64,000 bases of DNA. Source: Brevipalpus yothersi (Eukaryota; Arthropoda; Arachnida; Trombidiformes; Tenuipalpidae). The DNA lies in contig QZCP01000070.1 in assembly GCA_003956705.1 (NCBI GenBank), forward strand, positions 87,573-151,572. Reading direction: 5' to 3'. Position 1 is the stretch's first letter; the number at the start of each line of letters is the position of its first letter. The position numbers and the translations under genes are program-made. Of the stretch, positions 23,272 to 35,412 are shown piece by piece. A model generated the notes under the pieces. It did no database searches, was not told where the DNA came from, and saw nothing but the letters and a program-made list of their open reading frames with translations.

Positions 23272-25943
23272 CTAATGAGAGACATTGGATACGACAGAAT
23301 CTCCATTTGCTGGTTGATTAAGCCCATTGGAATCACCGTTAGCTGTTTGATTAGCCTCAATAGATTCGGAAATCTTATTTTTTAGAGATGAGGTAAAGTC
23401 TTGTTTGTCATCAGTAGAGGTCACAGAGGAGAGAATTTCTCCAGCAGGGGAATCATTAATATTTTTTAACACGTTATCGATCTGCTCAGATGGAGGTGGA
23501 GGTGGAAGATCATCAATGTTGGCCGGTTCAACTTCTTTCGTGCCAAATTCAGATACAAGAGCATCTAGCTTGTCACCCATGTTTTCAGGTGATGCGTCAG
23601 CCTCATTTGGTGCAGCTGAGGCTTGAGTATCTTTCGATCCCTTTCGCTTCTTCTTCTTACCACTATTGGTCTTTGGCCTATCAGCAGGCTTATTATTATC
23701 CCCCTCACCACTGAGCTTATTTCCAACTTGTTTGAGAGCGGTGTCAAGGCCTTTTTGGACGGTGTCTTTTTTGTCAGGCGTAAGGAGGGTCGGGGCAACG
23801 CTGGCAGCACTCGTTACGATTTTCTCTGAGATTTCGCTTGATTTTGAGGTTAAAGTTTTTCCAACCTGTGATACAATGGACGATGTGTCCATTCCGAGAA
23901 TACTTGTGGGAATTTTGCTTTCAAAAGGTGCAGCAGCTTCTGTTTCAGTAGTTTTTGATGCTTCAATTTTTGTCTCAACATCCTGATCCGGTGATTTAGG
24001 AGGCTCTGTAGAAGGAGCTGGAGCTTTCTTAGCCTTCTTCTTCTTGCTTCCAGATGGACTTGGTTGTGTTACCGATTGTACACTCTCTTCGACTTTTGGC
24101 TCATCTTCGACTGACTTGTCCGCACTAGATATTACGAAAGTTGAATTAAGAGTCTTCTCAACGGATTCTGATAGAATTGATTCCGCTTCCTTGCTGACTT
24201 CTTCAGGTAGCTTGGTTTCAGAAAGCTTTTCGGATGTTTTTTCCTCCATAGATGTGAGGTGTTCTTCCACTTTCTGAACTACTGTCTCAACGCCACTTTT
24301 TACCATGGATGCTTTATCAGCACTCAAATTCAGGGATTCCGAAATGGTTGATGAAACTTTAGTGGAGATCTCCTCGGATTTTTCCGTCAAATTGCGAGCA
24401 ACGTGAGAGAGAATTGATCCAGATGATTTAGTGCTTCCTTTAACAGTGGATTCTTCTTTCGTCGTCTCCTCTTTGACACTCTTATCCTTCTCAGGTTCAT
24501 CGCCAGAGGCAACCGGTGGAGCTGGAGCGGGTTCTTTTACTGATTTTTTGTCAGGTTTTGCATCTTCCGCTTTCTCATTGGATCCTTGCAGTTGTTGACT
24601 AACTGTCTTGATTCCTGAACTTATGCCTTGCTTCATAACCTCTTTTTTCTCTTCACTCAAACCAAGCGGTTTGCTAACAGTTGAAGCAACTTGCTCCCCA
24701 ATCTCATCCGACTTATCGGAAATTTTTTTGCTCACTTCATTGGCTATCACATTTGTATCGATTCCAGCACCTTCGGCAAGTGATGTGACTGTGTTGAGAA
24801 AGTTTCCCCCTCCACTTGAATCACCGTTTGCCTGGATTAGTAATGAGAAAGAGCATAAGATAAACAGCAATAAGAAATCAATAAGTAATCAAAGAATAGA
24901 AAATAAAGACAACGATAATGAGTAAAAGGAACAGAGGGACGTAGAAAGAAAACAGGAATCTATTGGAGAAGAAGGATAGGAAGAGTATATTGAATGAGCA
25001 AGTGAATTTCTTAGCATCGTGAAACCAATGAAGCAATAAGATGAATAAGAAAGACAGAGAGGGAAAGAACGAGGAGAGAGAGAGAGATGGTGTTGATTGT
25101 AGCTGAAGAGAGGTATAAAAATGAAATATGCCGCAATCAAGGTAAGAAGAAGAGAAGAAGAGCAAAGTAAAGTGATCAAGGACGATGAAGAGTAAGAGGA
25201 TAGAGAGAATCGTGTTTAGAAGAGAAGAGAAGAAAGGATCGAATGAGAGCTAGAAAACAAGATAAAAACCGCTTATCATATTATATATATATATATGGTG
25301 AGCCTTGTTCTAACGTTTCAAGAGGTCGCTATTAAGAGAGAGCTGAAAAAAGAAGAGATAGAAAAAAAGAGACTCAAAACATGCTTATAAAAGCTTATTT
25401 GTGTAAGCAGCAAGGAGTGGCCACCAGCAATAGCCGCTACAGGCAGCGCGCAATGGAATGTCTCTCTCATACACACACACAAGCTACTGCTTTTCACCGC
25501 CCAAATTTTTGCATTGAGAGAGAAAATATTTTCTGCAATTTTTTTGCAAATTTTGTATGAATATTCATACTAATAGTGGTATCAAAATCAGAGCTGATCT
25601 CATTGAAACGGGTGACAGAGGAGGTAATTCATGCAATCAAAGTAGGGCCGATTAGTTGGAACTAAGGGAAAAAAAAGAGATACAAAAATGTGTGAGAGAA
25701 AGAATGAGGTGGAAATATTGGAAAGAGAGATGTGAGCAAGATAAAATTCAAAAATCATGATGATAATTTATATGAGGGTGGTGAGAACATTGATCTATCG
25801 ATGTATATAAAATTAATCCAATCATCATTCGATTGTGTGTGAGTGTACATATTTTTCATTACCTGATTATCATCGGCTCCTTCTTTTTTATCCTTTTTGG
25901 ATTTTCTTCGTTTGTTTATGAACTTTCCAGCAGCTGCTCCCAT
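23272..25943 (-). CDS. unrecognised 546-aa protein, myristoyl-type N-terminus, threefold helical repeat
   Basis: Exon 1 (25943-25863, 27 codons) begins MGAAAGKF and continues very basic; Gly2 followed by small residues fits an N-myristoylation site, and the Lys/Arg cluster would help membrane binding. Exon 2 (24831-23272) starts ANGDSSGGG after a pyrimidine-rich acceptor. The hydrophobic stretch just upstream is that intron tract, so it is not a signal peptide. The body is rich in Ser, Lys, Glu and Pro and holds three ~55-60-residue imperfect repeats (about residues 51-109, 166-220, 336-402) with the pattern L-T-x-K-S-x-E-I-S, then S-L-x-L-S-x-x-K-K, ending in a predicted amphipathic helix. 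Two polybasic stretches (SKKKKAKKAP, GKKKKRKGSK), a DLPPPPP motif and C-terminal ANGDS copies are also present. I do not recognise the family; the layout recalls MARCKS- or AKAP-like membrane scaffolds only in general style. Confidence 0.7.
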
Positions 25944-27574
25944 GATTGAGTATATATATAACTATACTAAACTTTTTCAACAGAGCCAATCGAACGAATC
26001 ACAACCACCAAGTCTATCAAAAAGTGGATCACCAAACGATGATGACAAAAGGAAGATGATGATGATAAGAGGATGAAGCAGAAAAAAATGTCGATCTGAA
26101 ACAAGAGGCGTAAAAAAAAGGGGAATATAAATGATTATATAGTGTATGTTTGTGATTAAGAGTCCATACACACACACATTCACTCACTCATATATATACA
26201 CAAACACATACACAAGACATAAAAGGTTCACAGGAAGAGGAACATTTTAACCAAATGGCGGTTATGATACACGATAATGTATAACAATGTACATAAAATA
26301 AGGCTTAACCATGAGGTGAGAGTGAAAAAAATGCAGTATATACCTATCACAAGTGACTAGTAGTGGGAGAGAGAGAAAAAGAAAGAGAGAAAGAAAGAGA
26401 TAGGTGCAAAAAAGAAAGGAGAGAGAGAGAAAGGTTTGTGTTACACACACATCAAGGTTAAATTTTGGTTCGCTTTTAAATAGGATGACTTGAGAGTAAA
26501 GGAAGGATACAAACCAAAACTGAGTCACACTTTCACTGATGATCAAGTAAACTGATGGATGATTATATTTTATCCCTAAAAGTATAGTGTACTCAGAATA
26601 ACAGAATGTGGATGTCTACTGACTTTGAGAGAGAGAGAGAGAAAGACGCTTATCATCAGCAATTAACAGTCGAATCGTAAACCCAAAGATTAGTTAAACG
26701 AATCAAGTTGAAGTGGTATTCTCATGGAAAAAAAGATGACACAAATACACACATAAATACACTTACACAAGGTAGATAGGGATGGAGAAAAAGAGTGAGG
26801 ATTGATGATCACAGTAGAGAAAAAAAAGCTAAGATCAAGAGTAAAGAAAGCTTGACCGGGATACAAAGTAAAGAGTTGATATTCAGAAGCTGATAAGGCT
26901 GATAGCTACTAAAATGAGAGACATACACAGTGAAGCGTTCAACCGATATGGTAATGTTAACAGTAACCGAATTGATTAAGAGTGAAAGAGAAGAGAAAGA
27001 GAAAGAGAAAGAATGGAAAAAATTTCAACAGCTACTGATATGGGAACAAATTAGCGCAAAAATATCATGGATCAAGAGTGGATCACTCAGGCTGAACATT
27101 CAAATTTTTTTTCTGTCTAATATATATACAACATAGACACACACACGCTCAATTAAACCTACCCTGAAGTTGACTACAAACAAAGAGAAAGGCACAAGAA
27201 AAATGATATATATTGATGATGATTAATCCGATCGATGATTTGAAATAAAAATAGTGACTTGTATGTGTGTAACAACTACAATGTCTGGCTGTATTTGCTC
27301 AAATACACACAACCAGGAGAGACTGATAGAGAGAGGTGAGAGAGAGATGGATACTCACCCTTAAGCACACACAGATCTTCACTAATCACAATACGATAGT
27401 AAGATAATATCGTAATTCTGTTGAATTTAATTCCCAAATCGATCACATTCACAGAATCCTATGGTAAAGTGGTGAAACAAACAAATAATCACACCAATTT
27501 CACTTCACACAAACACAGTATGTTGCACGCTGCAATCCTTCAAGGAACGCCGCCCTTATTCAACCGATGCTTGA

Positions 27575-27640
27575 AACGTGGATAGTCTCTCTCTTTCTCT
27601 CTCTTTCTCTTTGATAGTCTCTCTCTCTCTCTCTCTCTGA
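27575..27640. repeat. CT-rich microsatellite
   Basis: Interrupted (CT)n tract. Confidence 0.85.
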
Positions 27641-27820
27641 GTTTGGGCTCTTGCTGCTGGTCCCCACAAGTTTGCCCTGCTTCTGCCTTGCTGGTGCCTT
27701 GTCAGGGGGAGGGGTGTATGTGAAAGAGAGGCCCATAAGTAAGGGGAAATTGGTGACAAGCTATCCTGTCTGTTCATCTGTGTTTAACCAGAAATAAAAG
27801 GGTTATCGGTCGAATTGATC

Positions 27821-27821
27821 G

Positions 27822-27850
<29 letters not shown>
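27821..27850. repeat. (GA)n microsatellite
   Basis: About 14 GA units. Confidence 0.9.
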
Positions 27851-27852
<2 letters not shown>

Positions 27853-30136
27853 CGATTGCATACTAACCACGTTATTGAGGGTATAGTATGGCAAAATGAG
27901 CAGCTATCAGTAGTGTGTTAGGATTTTTATTTAGATGAACACTTGTGTGTGGACTTTTGAGTTGGGAAATATTTTTTCGTCTTTCAAGTGCCAAAATTGT
28001 CAATCGATTGATGAGGGGCTCATTTTTGAACGGTAGCTTGTGAGGTATATGTGTGTGTGTGGACGATGAATTTTTGGCGATATTTGCAATGGGAAAAGAG
28101 AAATATTTTTTTCAACCTCTTGTGCGAAAAAGAAGTCGTTTTTCCAATCTTGACCGTGAAGTTACACAAAATGCTTCCTCACTCTACATGTCGGCTGTTG
28201 AGAGAGAGAGAAAGTGATGATATTCGTTCTTCCGTTTTTTTTCTTCTTTCTTCTTTCACTCACAATGATGTGTGTATGATCATCATCATCAGCTCATAAG
28301 GAAGATGAATGAAGTGCTTTGAAGTGAATGGGAACCATTTTTCCAGTGAAATGGTTCACATATATTCACAAGAGAGAAGTTTATCATCTCTCTCTCTCTC
28401 TCTTACTCACTGAAATATTTCAAACGAAGCACGCAAAAATGTTTACAGATTGCACCGGTTCCAGGGAATGATCATGATATCGTGAGCTAAAGAAGGAGTA
28501 CAAGAATAAGAAAAAATAATACAGAACGAAGTGTATATATATGTGTATGTGTGTGAGAAAAAAAAGTACTCCATAAAAAGCCGACTTATTCGTTGAAAGA
28601 GCAACAAAACCGGCCGACATTTCAGCTCTTATCACTGATTGTCCTGATTGTCATGCTTATTTGATTTCTCTTTTATTTTGGCCCTCTCTCATGCCATGAA
28701 TCTGTTAGACATTCACCAGACAGTAGGACATTGGACATTATTATAATCGGTCTGGATGATAGCTAAGCTCTTTTCTTCTCTCTATTCAATTAAGATTATC
28801 TGAATACAATCTGCAACGAAAGCAGATTCACGCAGAACGAAGTTGAATACTCTCTTGTTTCCCGTTTACCAATAGAATAACGGTTAAATACGGTCAACAC
28901 CTATGATTGTAACACTGACAGATATTTGTTTCCCCGAATAACTTAATGTGCCATCTTTCTTTCTCTCTCTCTATCTTTTCATCACATTACTTCTCTCTGC
29001 TTCTTCCAAGTTCTCTGACACCAATTTATGCACCTTGAAGTAGTAACAATCTAGAAGAAGGAGAAAAAAATCATGGAACATGATAGATGTGCTATTCGAT
29101 GTCTCTCTCTCACACACTCTTTCCATTGATAGTGTAGATTTTCCTTTTCCTCATGGTGCCGAAGTATCGTCTGATGACTTAATGACTCGTAATAATAGTC
29201 TTTTTTTACTCAACCATTATCATGATGATAGCCAAACAAATGTGTCAACTTCCCAACACACATTTGTCGCTTCCACACACTTCCTCCATAGAAAATCAAC
29301 AACATAAATGATAATCTAGTTTCACAGCCTGCTTTTACCAATTAACAGCTTTCTCCTCCATTCAGTTTATCAAAACTCGAATCAATCGTTTTGTTTCAAT
29401 ATTCAGAGTATACACACGTATGTGTTTCACGGATATTTTTTGCATTAACTTTCTTCTCTACAAGCTTCTCAGAATGCTGTAAACTTTTTCCGGAGTCAAC
29501 TGATATTATCGGAAGGAATTGATCGAATTTTTTTCAAGCTTATTTAGGTGTTAGGAAGGAGGTGAGAATAATCCGAAATTTTCGAATGTCTTCCAAATCA
29601 AGCAAATCATTGGATGAATGATGAATGTTTCTTCCGCTCAATGATCAGAATTCTGAATCTAATCAAACTCATCATGATAGAGGCATTTCGTTGTGCAATC
29701 AGTTGGATGAATGAATTAATCATCCCCACACGAGTCTCATCTTAATCAATTCTAGCAGGGAACTTATTTAATTGACATAAAAACTACCTTGTGGTGAGAA
29801 TTATTGTTAAATTCTTTTTCAATTGAGAATTTTCTGGTCAATTAAGCCATAAGCGTGTCGAAATAGAGAATTTGAAACTTGGAAAAGAAACAATTTTTAC
29901 CCTTCATTGTTAAGATTTCTATCACTCAAGGATCAAATTTCTTGTCATGAATAAGCATGCCAACATGTTATTGATATGAATTGAAATTTATTGAACCATT
30001 TCTACAAGAGTTCATGAGACTGATGAATAGATGGAGAGATACAGAAAAAGAGAGAGAATAATATCGAATTTCAGTTTCCCTTCCAAGTTGATTCGATGAG
30101 AATTACTAGACGATGTCGTATACTTCCGGTGATGAG

Positions 30137-30139
<3 letters not shown>

Positions 30140-30169
<30 letters not shown>
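30140..30169. repeat. (CT)n microsatellite
   Basis: About 14 CT units. Confidence 0.9.
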
Positions 30170-30171
<2 letters not shown>

Positions 30172-31636
30172 GATCATGAACAATCAATGAGCCGATGATA
30201 TTGGCTGGATGAAGGATGGATATGAGTGATCAAAAAATGGTGGAAAAGATTATCAGCTTAATGGAGATCACGTTCTCTCTCATCAATAAATGGCATTTTT
30301 GAATCAATCAACTGATAATGAAACACAAGAGGAGTTTTTCTCTCTTCAACAGCCTTACAGGATCAGTTGATTGGAATGGAAAGATTCGCTCATTGCCAAG
30401 ACATCATAGGTTGGATGGAGAGAGAAAGATTCTTATGCTCTAATGACTTGGCTGTATCAAAATAAGTTGACAAGAGGATATCTTCAAGCGATAATAATTC
30501 AAGGTTTATGGCCTCAAAATATCGTTATCATCAGTTGAAACTCTCATCTGATATTGATATTGAACAAAATGAGTGAACTTTGATCCAATCTGATTTGGAA
30601 AAATTATTTTCAAGCACTTATGCAATCATCAAATTGTATGGATTAGGATATAATAGTTCGAATTGTAGGAAAGAAAGAAAGCACCTAAATCTCGATAATC
30701 ATGAGTCTGGTAACATAATCAATGATCTCATGGAAACTCTCGCTGCAGTTAGCAACCGAGATCGAACCCTTACATTGACTTAACAATCAATGTCAAGGAG
30801 AGTCTCATTTTTCTGGAGACAAAAAATGTCTCACCCTAAAGTAAAAATATCGATAGCAGTATAACTTGCATGTTTCTCACCCATTTCATCATCATCTCTC
30901 ATGGTTTTATCTGGAAAAACAAATCCAGACAATAACTCACTGACAAGTTGTGAGTTTTCTCGGTTGACTGAATCACATCGAAGACAATAGTTTAAATGTT
31001 GACCTGATTCAACGCTTAATTAGGACAATTCGATGTGAGACATCTTGGGATGACATTTTTTGTCAACGGAAAGAGTCAACCATCTCATCGTTCATCAGTA
31101 TTCAGACGACAATATAAACTTACTGACTATCTTTAGGGTCTGAGCATTTGTCATGTGCCAAATGAATTAGTGGTTTTTTTATATTTAACCTGACTATCAA
31201 GCTCAAATACAATCTAGTGATAATAAATCATTTAAATATGGGGGTCAAAATTATAAAAACTGATTTAGCAATCGAAATAGTTAATGGATGTGTTTTTGAG
31301 GGAATCATAATCAATTTTCCCAAAAGGGAGTGAGGTGATGGAGTGTTTAGGCTAAAATTTACCAGAATATATTTCATTCAATCATAGCATAGTACAAGTA
31401 ATGGGCACATCTCAGATATTGAGAGATTCGAGAAAGATTTGAAAATTTTTCAGACAGTCTTTCAATGTGGGAAATCCGGGGTGGGTTTTCTTGTTGAGAT
31501 ACGTGATTTTCTATCATTAAGCTTCCTGATACAACTAATAACAAAAGAAATTCTTTTCCATCAAAATCAACTGAAAATTTTCGCAGTGTTGGAATGAATA
31601 TAATTAATCAAGAAACAAATGGTGGGTAGTTCATAA

Positions 31637-33671
31637 TCATTGAACTTTACTCTTTGTCATTGCTACTCCATTCTGGGCACTCGTCTTGAATTTTAAAGAT
31701 TGGAACAAGGACTGGATCACCGAGAAGTACTAGAAGTAGAAGTAGGAAACAAAAAAGATTGTTTGAGTTTTTCGAAAGAAGGTGAGCGGAGTGTTAATAC
31801 TTACATTCAAAAAGAGATATAAATTTCCTAGGTAGAAAGATATTGCAATTGATAGCAAAAAGTCAAATATTGCAGGCTTGACGCTGAGGAAGAGAGAGAG
31901 CAAGAATGAAAGAATTCGATGAAGAAACAGATCATGATAAACTTACTTATAAATGCTAACGTTAACAATGTTTTGATCAAATAAAATAACTTCAGGCTCT
32001 CGTTCATCCAGTTTAAAATGCTGGAAGCGAGTGTTCTTGGTGTATCTCTTGAGTATGGAGGACAATGTAGACAGAAGGGGAGAAACTTTGTATTTAGATG
32101 AGCCCGATGATGATGTAAGAAGCACTTGCTGTGCTCTCGATTGACTTGAAAATTGATGAATTAAAGAATTAACGGTGGACCTAGATACTGCTAGATCCTC
32201 TCTGAAAACAGATGAACCTGAAATGTTCTCGAGTTTAAACACCAGACGAGCTAATGATTCAGCAATAATCTCAATGTTACGGGAGAGAATTTCCACATCG
32301 ATTCTTTCAGCTGTATCTGTTATTGATGTTCGCCATTCGCTTCTAGGGCCGGGCAAAGAGGAGACAGTTAGAGCCGGCATTCGTCTTATGGTGAATTTTT
32401 CGTGTTCCCAGTCTAAAACTTCATTTGCCAAATTAATTTTCTTGCGAATCATGGATGCGTTAGTTTTTTTCAACTCAGCCATCTCTATCAGATTCTTTAT
32501 GAAAAGAGCACCTTGACTATTTTCCTTGGGTGCCTTGGAGACATGAGCGAAGATCTGATCACTATTGATTTGATGTCCAAGTGAATCAAGGGATATCGTT
32601 AACTGTGGATCATTAACGATCTTATTCTTCGAATGATCCTGCTCTTCCATCCACTTCTTCGATCCTATATAGTTGAATTTGCCAGCTGCAGTTAGTAAAA
32701 AGACCAAATTCGTTGCAGGATGACTTCGACGATCATTGTAAAGCTTGGAGAATAAGCGACACAATTCCAGAAGTGCAATCATCCCACTGGCATTTGAATC
32801 ACTTCCAAAAGAGAGTCCCTGAGAATGAAAAAAGAAATATTCATCCCTTGTTTTTCTCTACATGAGAAGCGAATCTTACCGGCGATACTCCAAAACTATC
32901 ATAATGAGCTGTGAACATTATTGTTGGCAGTTGATCTTCGATTCCTCTACCAAGAAGTGTTGCCTGGATGAAAATGAGAGGGTAAGTATGTTGGAGAGTG
33001 AAAATAATCCATCACAGCAAGAAAGACTGACAAACCTCGACATTAGTGAGAATAGGAGCACTAATAGCTTTTGCTGGTGAAGCATGTGTAAATAATTTAT
33101 AACCACTTTTTGTTAAGGATTCAAAAAATTTGCCATAATCACTTCCATGGCTCTTAGAGGTAGATAGTGATATAATTTCATCGTAAACAGCTAAGAGTTG
33201 CGGCTCTTCATGAGCAAAGTAGATAGGAATATCGATGACTTGGGATATCATGAAATTTTCCATCTCAATTACTTTGGATCGAAGTTCAGAGGAGAAAGAT
33301 TTAAATGATTTAGGCACCAATATGAGCATCCCACCAACGGCTGGCTCGGAGATGAGAGTTTTGTAAGTGTCTGTAGAGTTTATCAGATCGACTAGATGGA
33401 TGAGGACACATTTTTTAGCGAAGCTCCGTGATAGGGTAGATAATGTGGTTAAGTCTAAATTAATGATCGAATTACGAGATCCATGGGCGATCCTTTCGAT
33501 ATCATAATGTTGCATACGATTAATGGTCAAGTCGTGTGAGGCGAAAACTTGTCTTGGTCCACTAATCAAAATGATGGTCACAATGGTAAGTAGAAGATAG
33601 AATCCAGGAAAACTTGACGATGATGGAGAGCGAAAAAAATCAGTAAGAAAGCTATCCACCTCCGATGACAT
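31637..33671 (-). CDS. NCLN: nicalin (ER membrane, BOS complex subunit)
   Basis: Five exons: 33671-33036, 32963-32880, 32818-31947, 31883-31805, 31729-31637; 587 aa against 563 in human. Nicalin is a type I ER membrane protein related to M28/nicastrin peptidases but not a known active protease. It partners NOMO and TMEM147 at the translocon for multi-pass protein insertion. Visible features are an N-terminal hydrophobic anchor (GFYLLLTIVTIILIS), then RMQHYDI as in the family, HYDSFGVSPG with GSDSNASG across exons 2-3, AAGKFNYIGSKKW, KKINLANEVLDWEHEKF, and a C-terminal membrane helix (KPAIFDFLLSIAI) with a short polar tail. The exon 3 open frame runs five bases past its true donor to a TAA; splicing at 31947 restores the conserved C-terminus. 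Confidence 0.92.
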
Positions 33672-34539
33672 TTCGGAGTATATTATTATCCCCAATCGAT
33701 TTTGTTATGAGCCGATTCCTGAGGAGAGGGATAAATGATAACAATATTATTCCACAGAGTTTTTTCATATCATGAAAAGTATAAAATAACAGTTCTGATT
33801 TAACATCGGAAACAGAACTCAGAATAAATCTAAGCACAAATCAATGATAACATGCACACCGGTATGGACATGATTTGCTAAAACTATGATCATGATATAC
33901 AGAAAAGCAAATATACACATACATTGGGGAAGGATAAGGATTGGGAAGAATTCATAATGATATCGAAATGCTAAAAGTACAAATATTAACTCACCTAAAT
34001 TGATTTGAAATGATTTTGTTTGGAATGATGATGATGATGATGGTGCAATAGTCAATATACACAACAGCCAATTGATCAATTGAATGATGCCACAAGTAAA
34101 CACATGAGTTTCACCATCAATTCCACCTCAAACTGTAAATCACCTAGACTAAATTACACCCGCACACTGATCTTACTATTGCATTGATCAATCGATGCAA
34201 ATTAATACAAACTTATCCAATTGATATTAGAATCCTTACAAGAAATTATTGTCAAGAATGCTCACAATGCTACACACGCTGTTATTCTTTTTAGGTTTCC
34301 CTGCCGGCAGCATGTGTAACACATGATAGCTGATTATTCTGCATGAGAGGAACTTCTTGTCATGATAAAGTTAATTTACATGATAATATTTGTTATTGAT
34401 GGAGATCGAAAACTTTTTTCCACTTTTTCGAGAAGAATTTTCAATCAAGTATCGTAATGTTGTCATTGACAGTTTTTAATTGATCTCTCCTATCCCCCAA
34501 TCTCTTAGGATGCATGTGGGATGATGATAATCAAAAAGT
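33672..34539. other. intergenic 5' of nicalin
   Basis: No gene is seen. Short hydrophobic open frames on the minus strand are probably 5' flank. Confidence 0.5.
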
Positions 34540-35000
34540 TTTGCCGGACAAGGTTTTGGCTCAAATTATTCTGCTTCTTTTTAAGCAGATGCAACTATAT
34601 ATTTAAAAAAATTTGATTAACAAGTTATTTTGTGATACATTAGGTATGAGATGTAAATTGCACTTTTGTCGACTTAATTGTTTCTTGATGTGTGGATACT
34701 CTTTTATACATGAACCATGCAATTCCACTGAGCATCGAAGCTGCTCTCGCCTTCTTGCATGTGTTAGACTCTTTCCCTCTCGTCCAGAGGAGTTTCCTCG
34801 CTTCATCGATCGATAGTATTGAGAGGAGGGAGAGCACCGGAAGTAATTACGCAGAAGAATAGAAGTTTGCTTGCACAATCACTTCAATTCTCTCATCGAT
34901 TCCATCTCCCTTGGAAGTTTTTCACTTATCACTGAAAATAGAGATACAAACAAATTCAGTTCAACCTTTAACGGAGAAATCTTTCTCAATCTTACCAGAC
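34540..35000 (-). pseudogene. partial unprocessed NUDT14 pseudogene
   Basis: The region aligns with the 3' part of the intact NUDT14 gene (exons 6-7, the intron between them, and 3' flank, 38936-39440). The frame DEARKLLWTRGK followed by GIAWFMYK is recognisable, then an indel shifts the frame before EYPHIKKQ, and the TAA stop has become TTA. The retained intron shows DNA-level duplication and rules out retroposition. Upstream exons are missing. Confidence 0.8.
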
Positions 35001-35412
35001 TATGGCAGAATAATAATCGATGGCAGATCTCCAAAGTAGATCATGTTCAAATGTTGAAATTTTATATCACTCCTACATCGTATCTGGATAGATAGATGAG
35101 GATGGTCCATGCTTTAGAAAAATTAAAAAATGGGAAGTTAGATTTTTTTCCATCAGATTTTCAAGCATACTCACTTAAAAATTGTTAAAAATCACAAGGA
35201 ATCGATAGAATATTCCATTCACATCAGAAATTTTCCTGAAGACCTCTTAGAATTCATTCCATGCGTCGGATTCATGAATTTCTTTTGATTCAGTTACAGA
35301 TCATTTTCAGCATAAGATTCATTCCACATTGGCATCATCAAGGAAGCTAGCGACTTTTATGCTACTTTTCTTTAACATTTAATGCGCTTTAAGTAGAGCC
35401 AGAGTTGAGCTT
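35001..35412. other. intergenic, no gene seen
   Basis: AT-rich spacer with no recognisable feature. Confidence 0.6.

Larger units (their letters stand above)
25944..31636. other. 5.7-kb gene-free, microsatellite-rich region
   Basis: The first part is 5' flank of the repeat-protein gene, purine-rich with CA repeats (26161-26215). From 27 to 31.6 kb I see only low-complexity tracts and short open frames without splice context or motifs. A distal enhancer or unrecognised non-coding RNA cannot be excluded. Confidence 0.5.

Noticed and set aside
30751..30830. Possible tRNA on the minus strand (GGGTTCGATC)
   Set aside because: The T-stem does not pair and no A box is present.
31943..31946. Nicalin ending at the TAA after exon 3
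   Set aside because: A GTAAGT donor lies just before it and two further exons supply the conserved C-terminal helix and tail.
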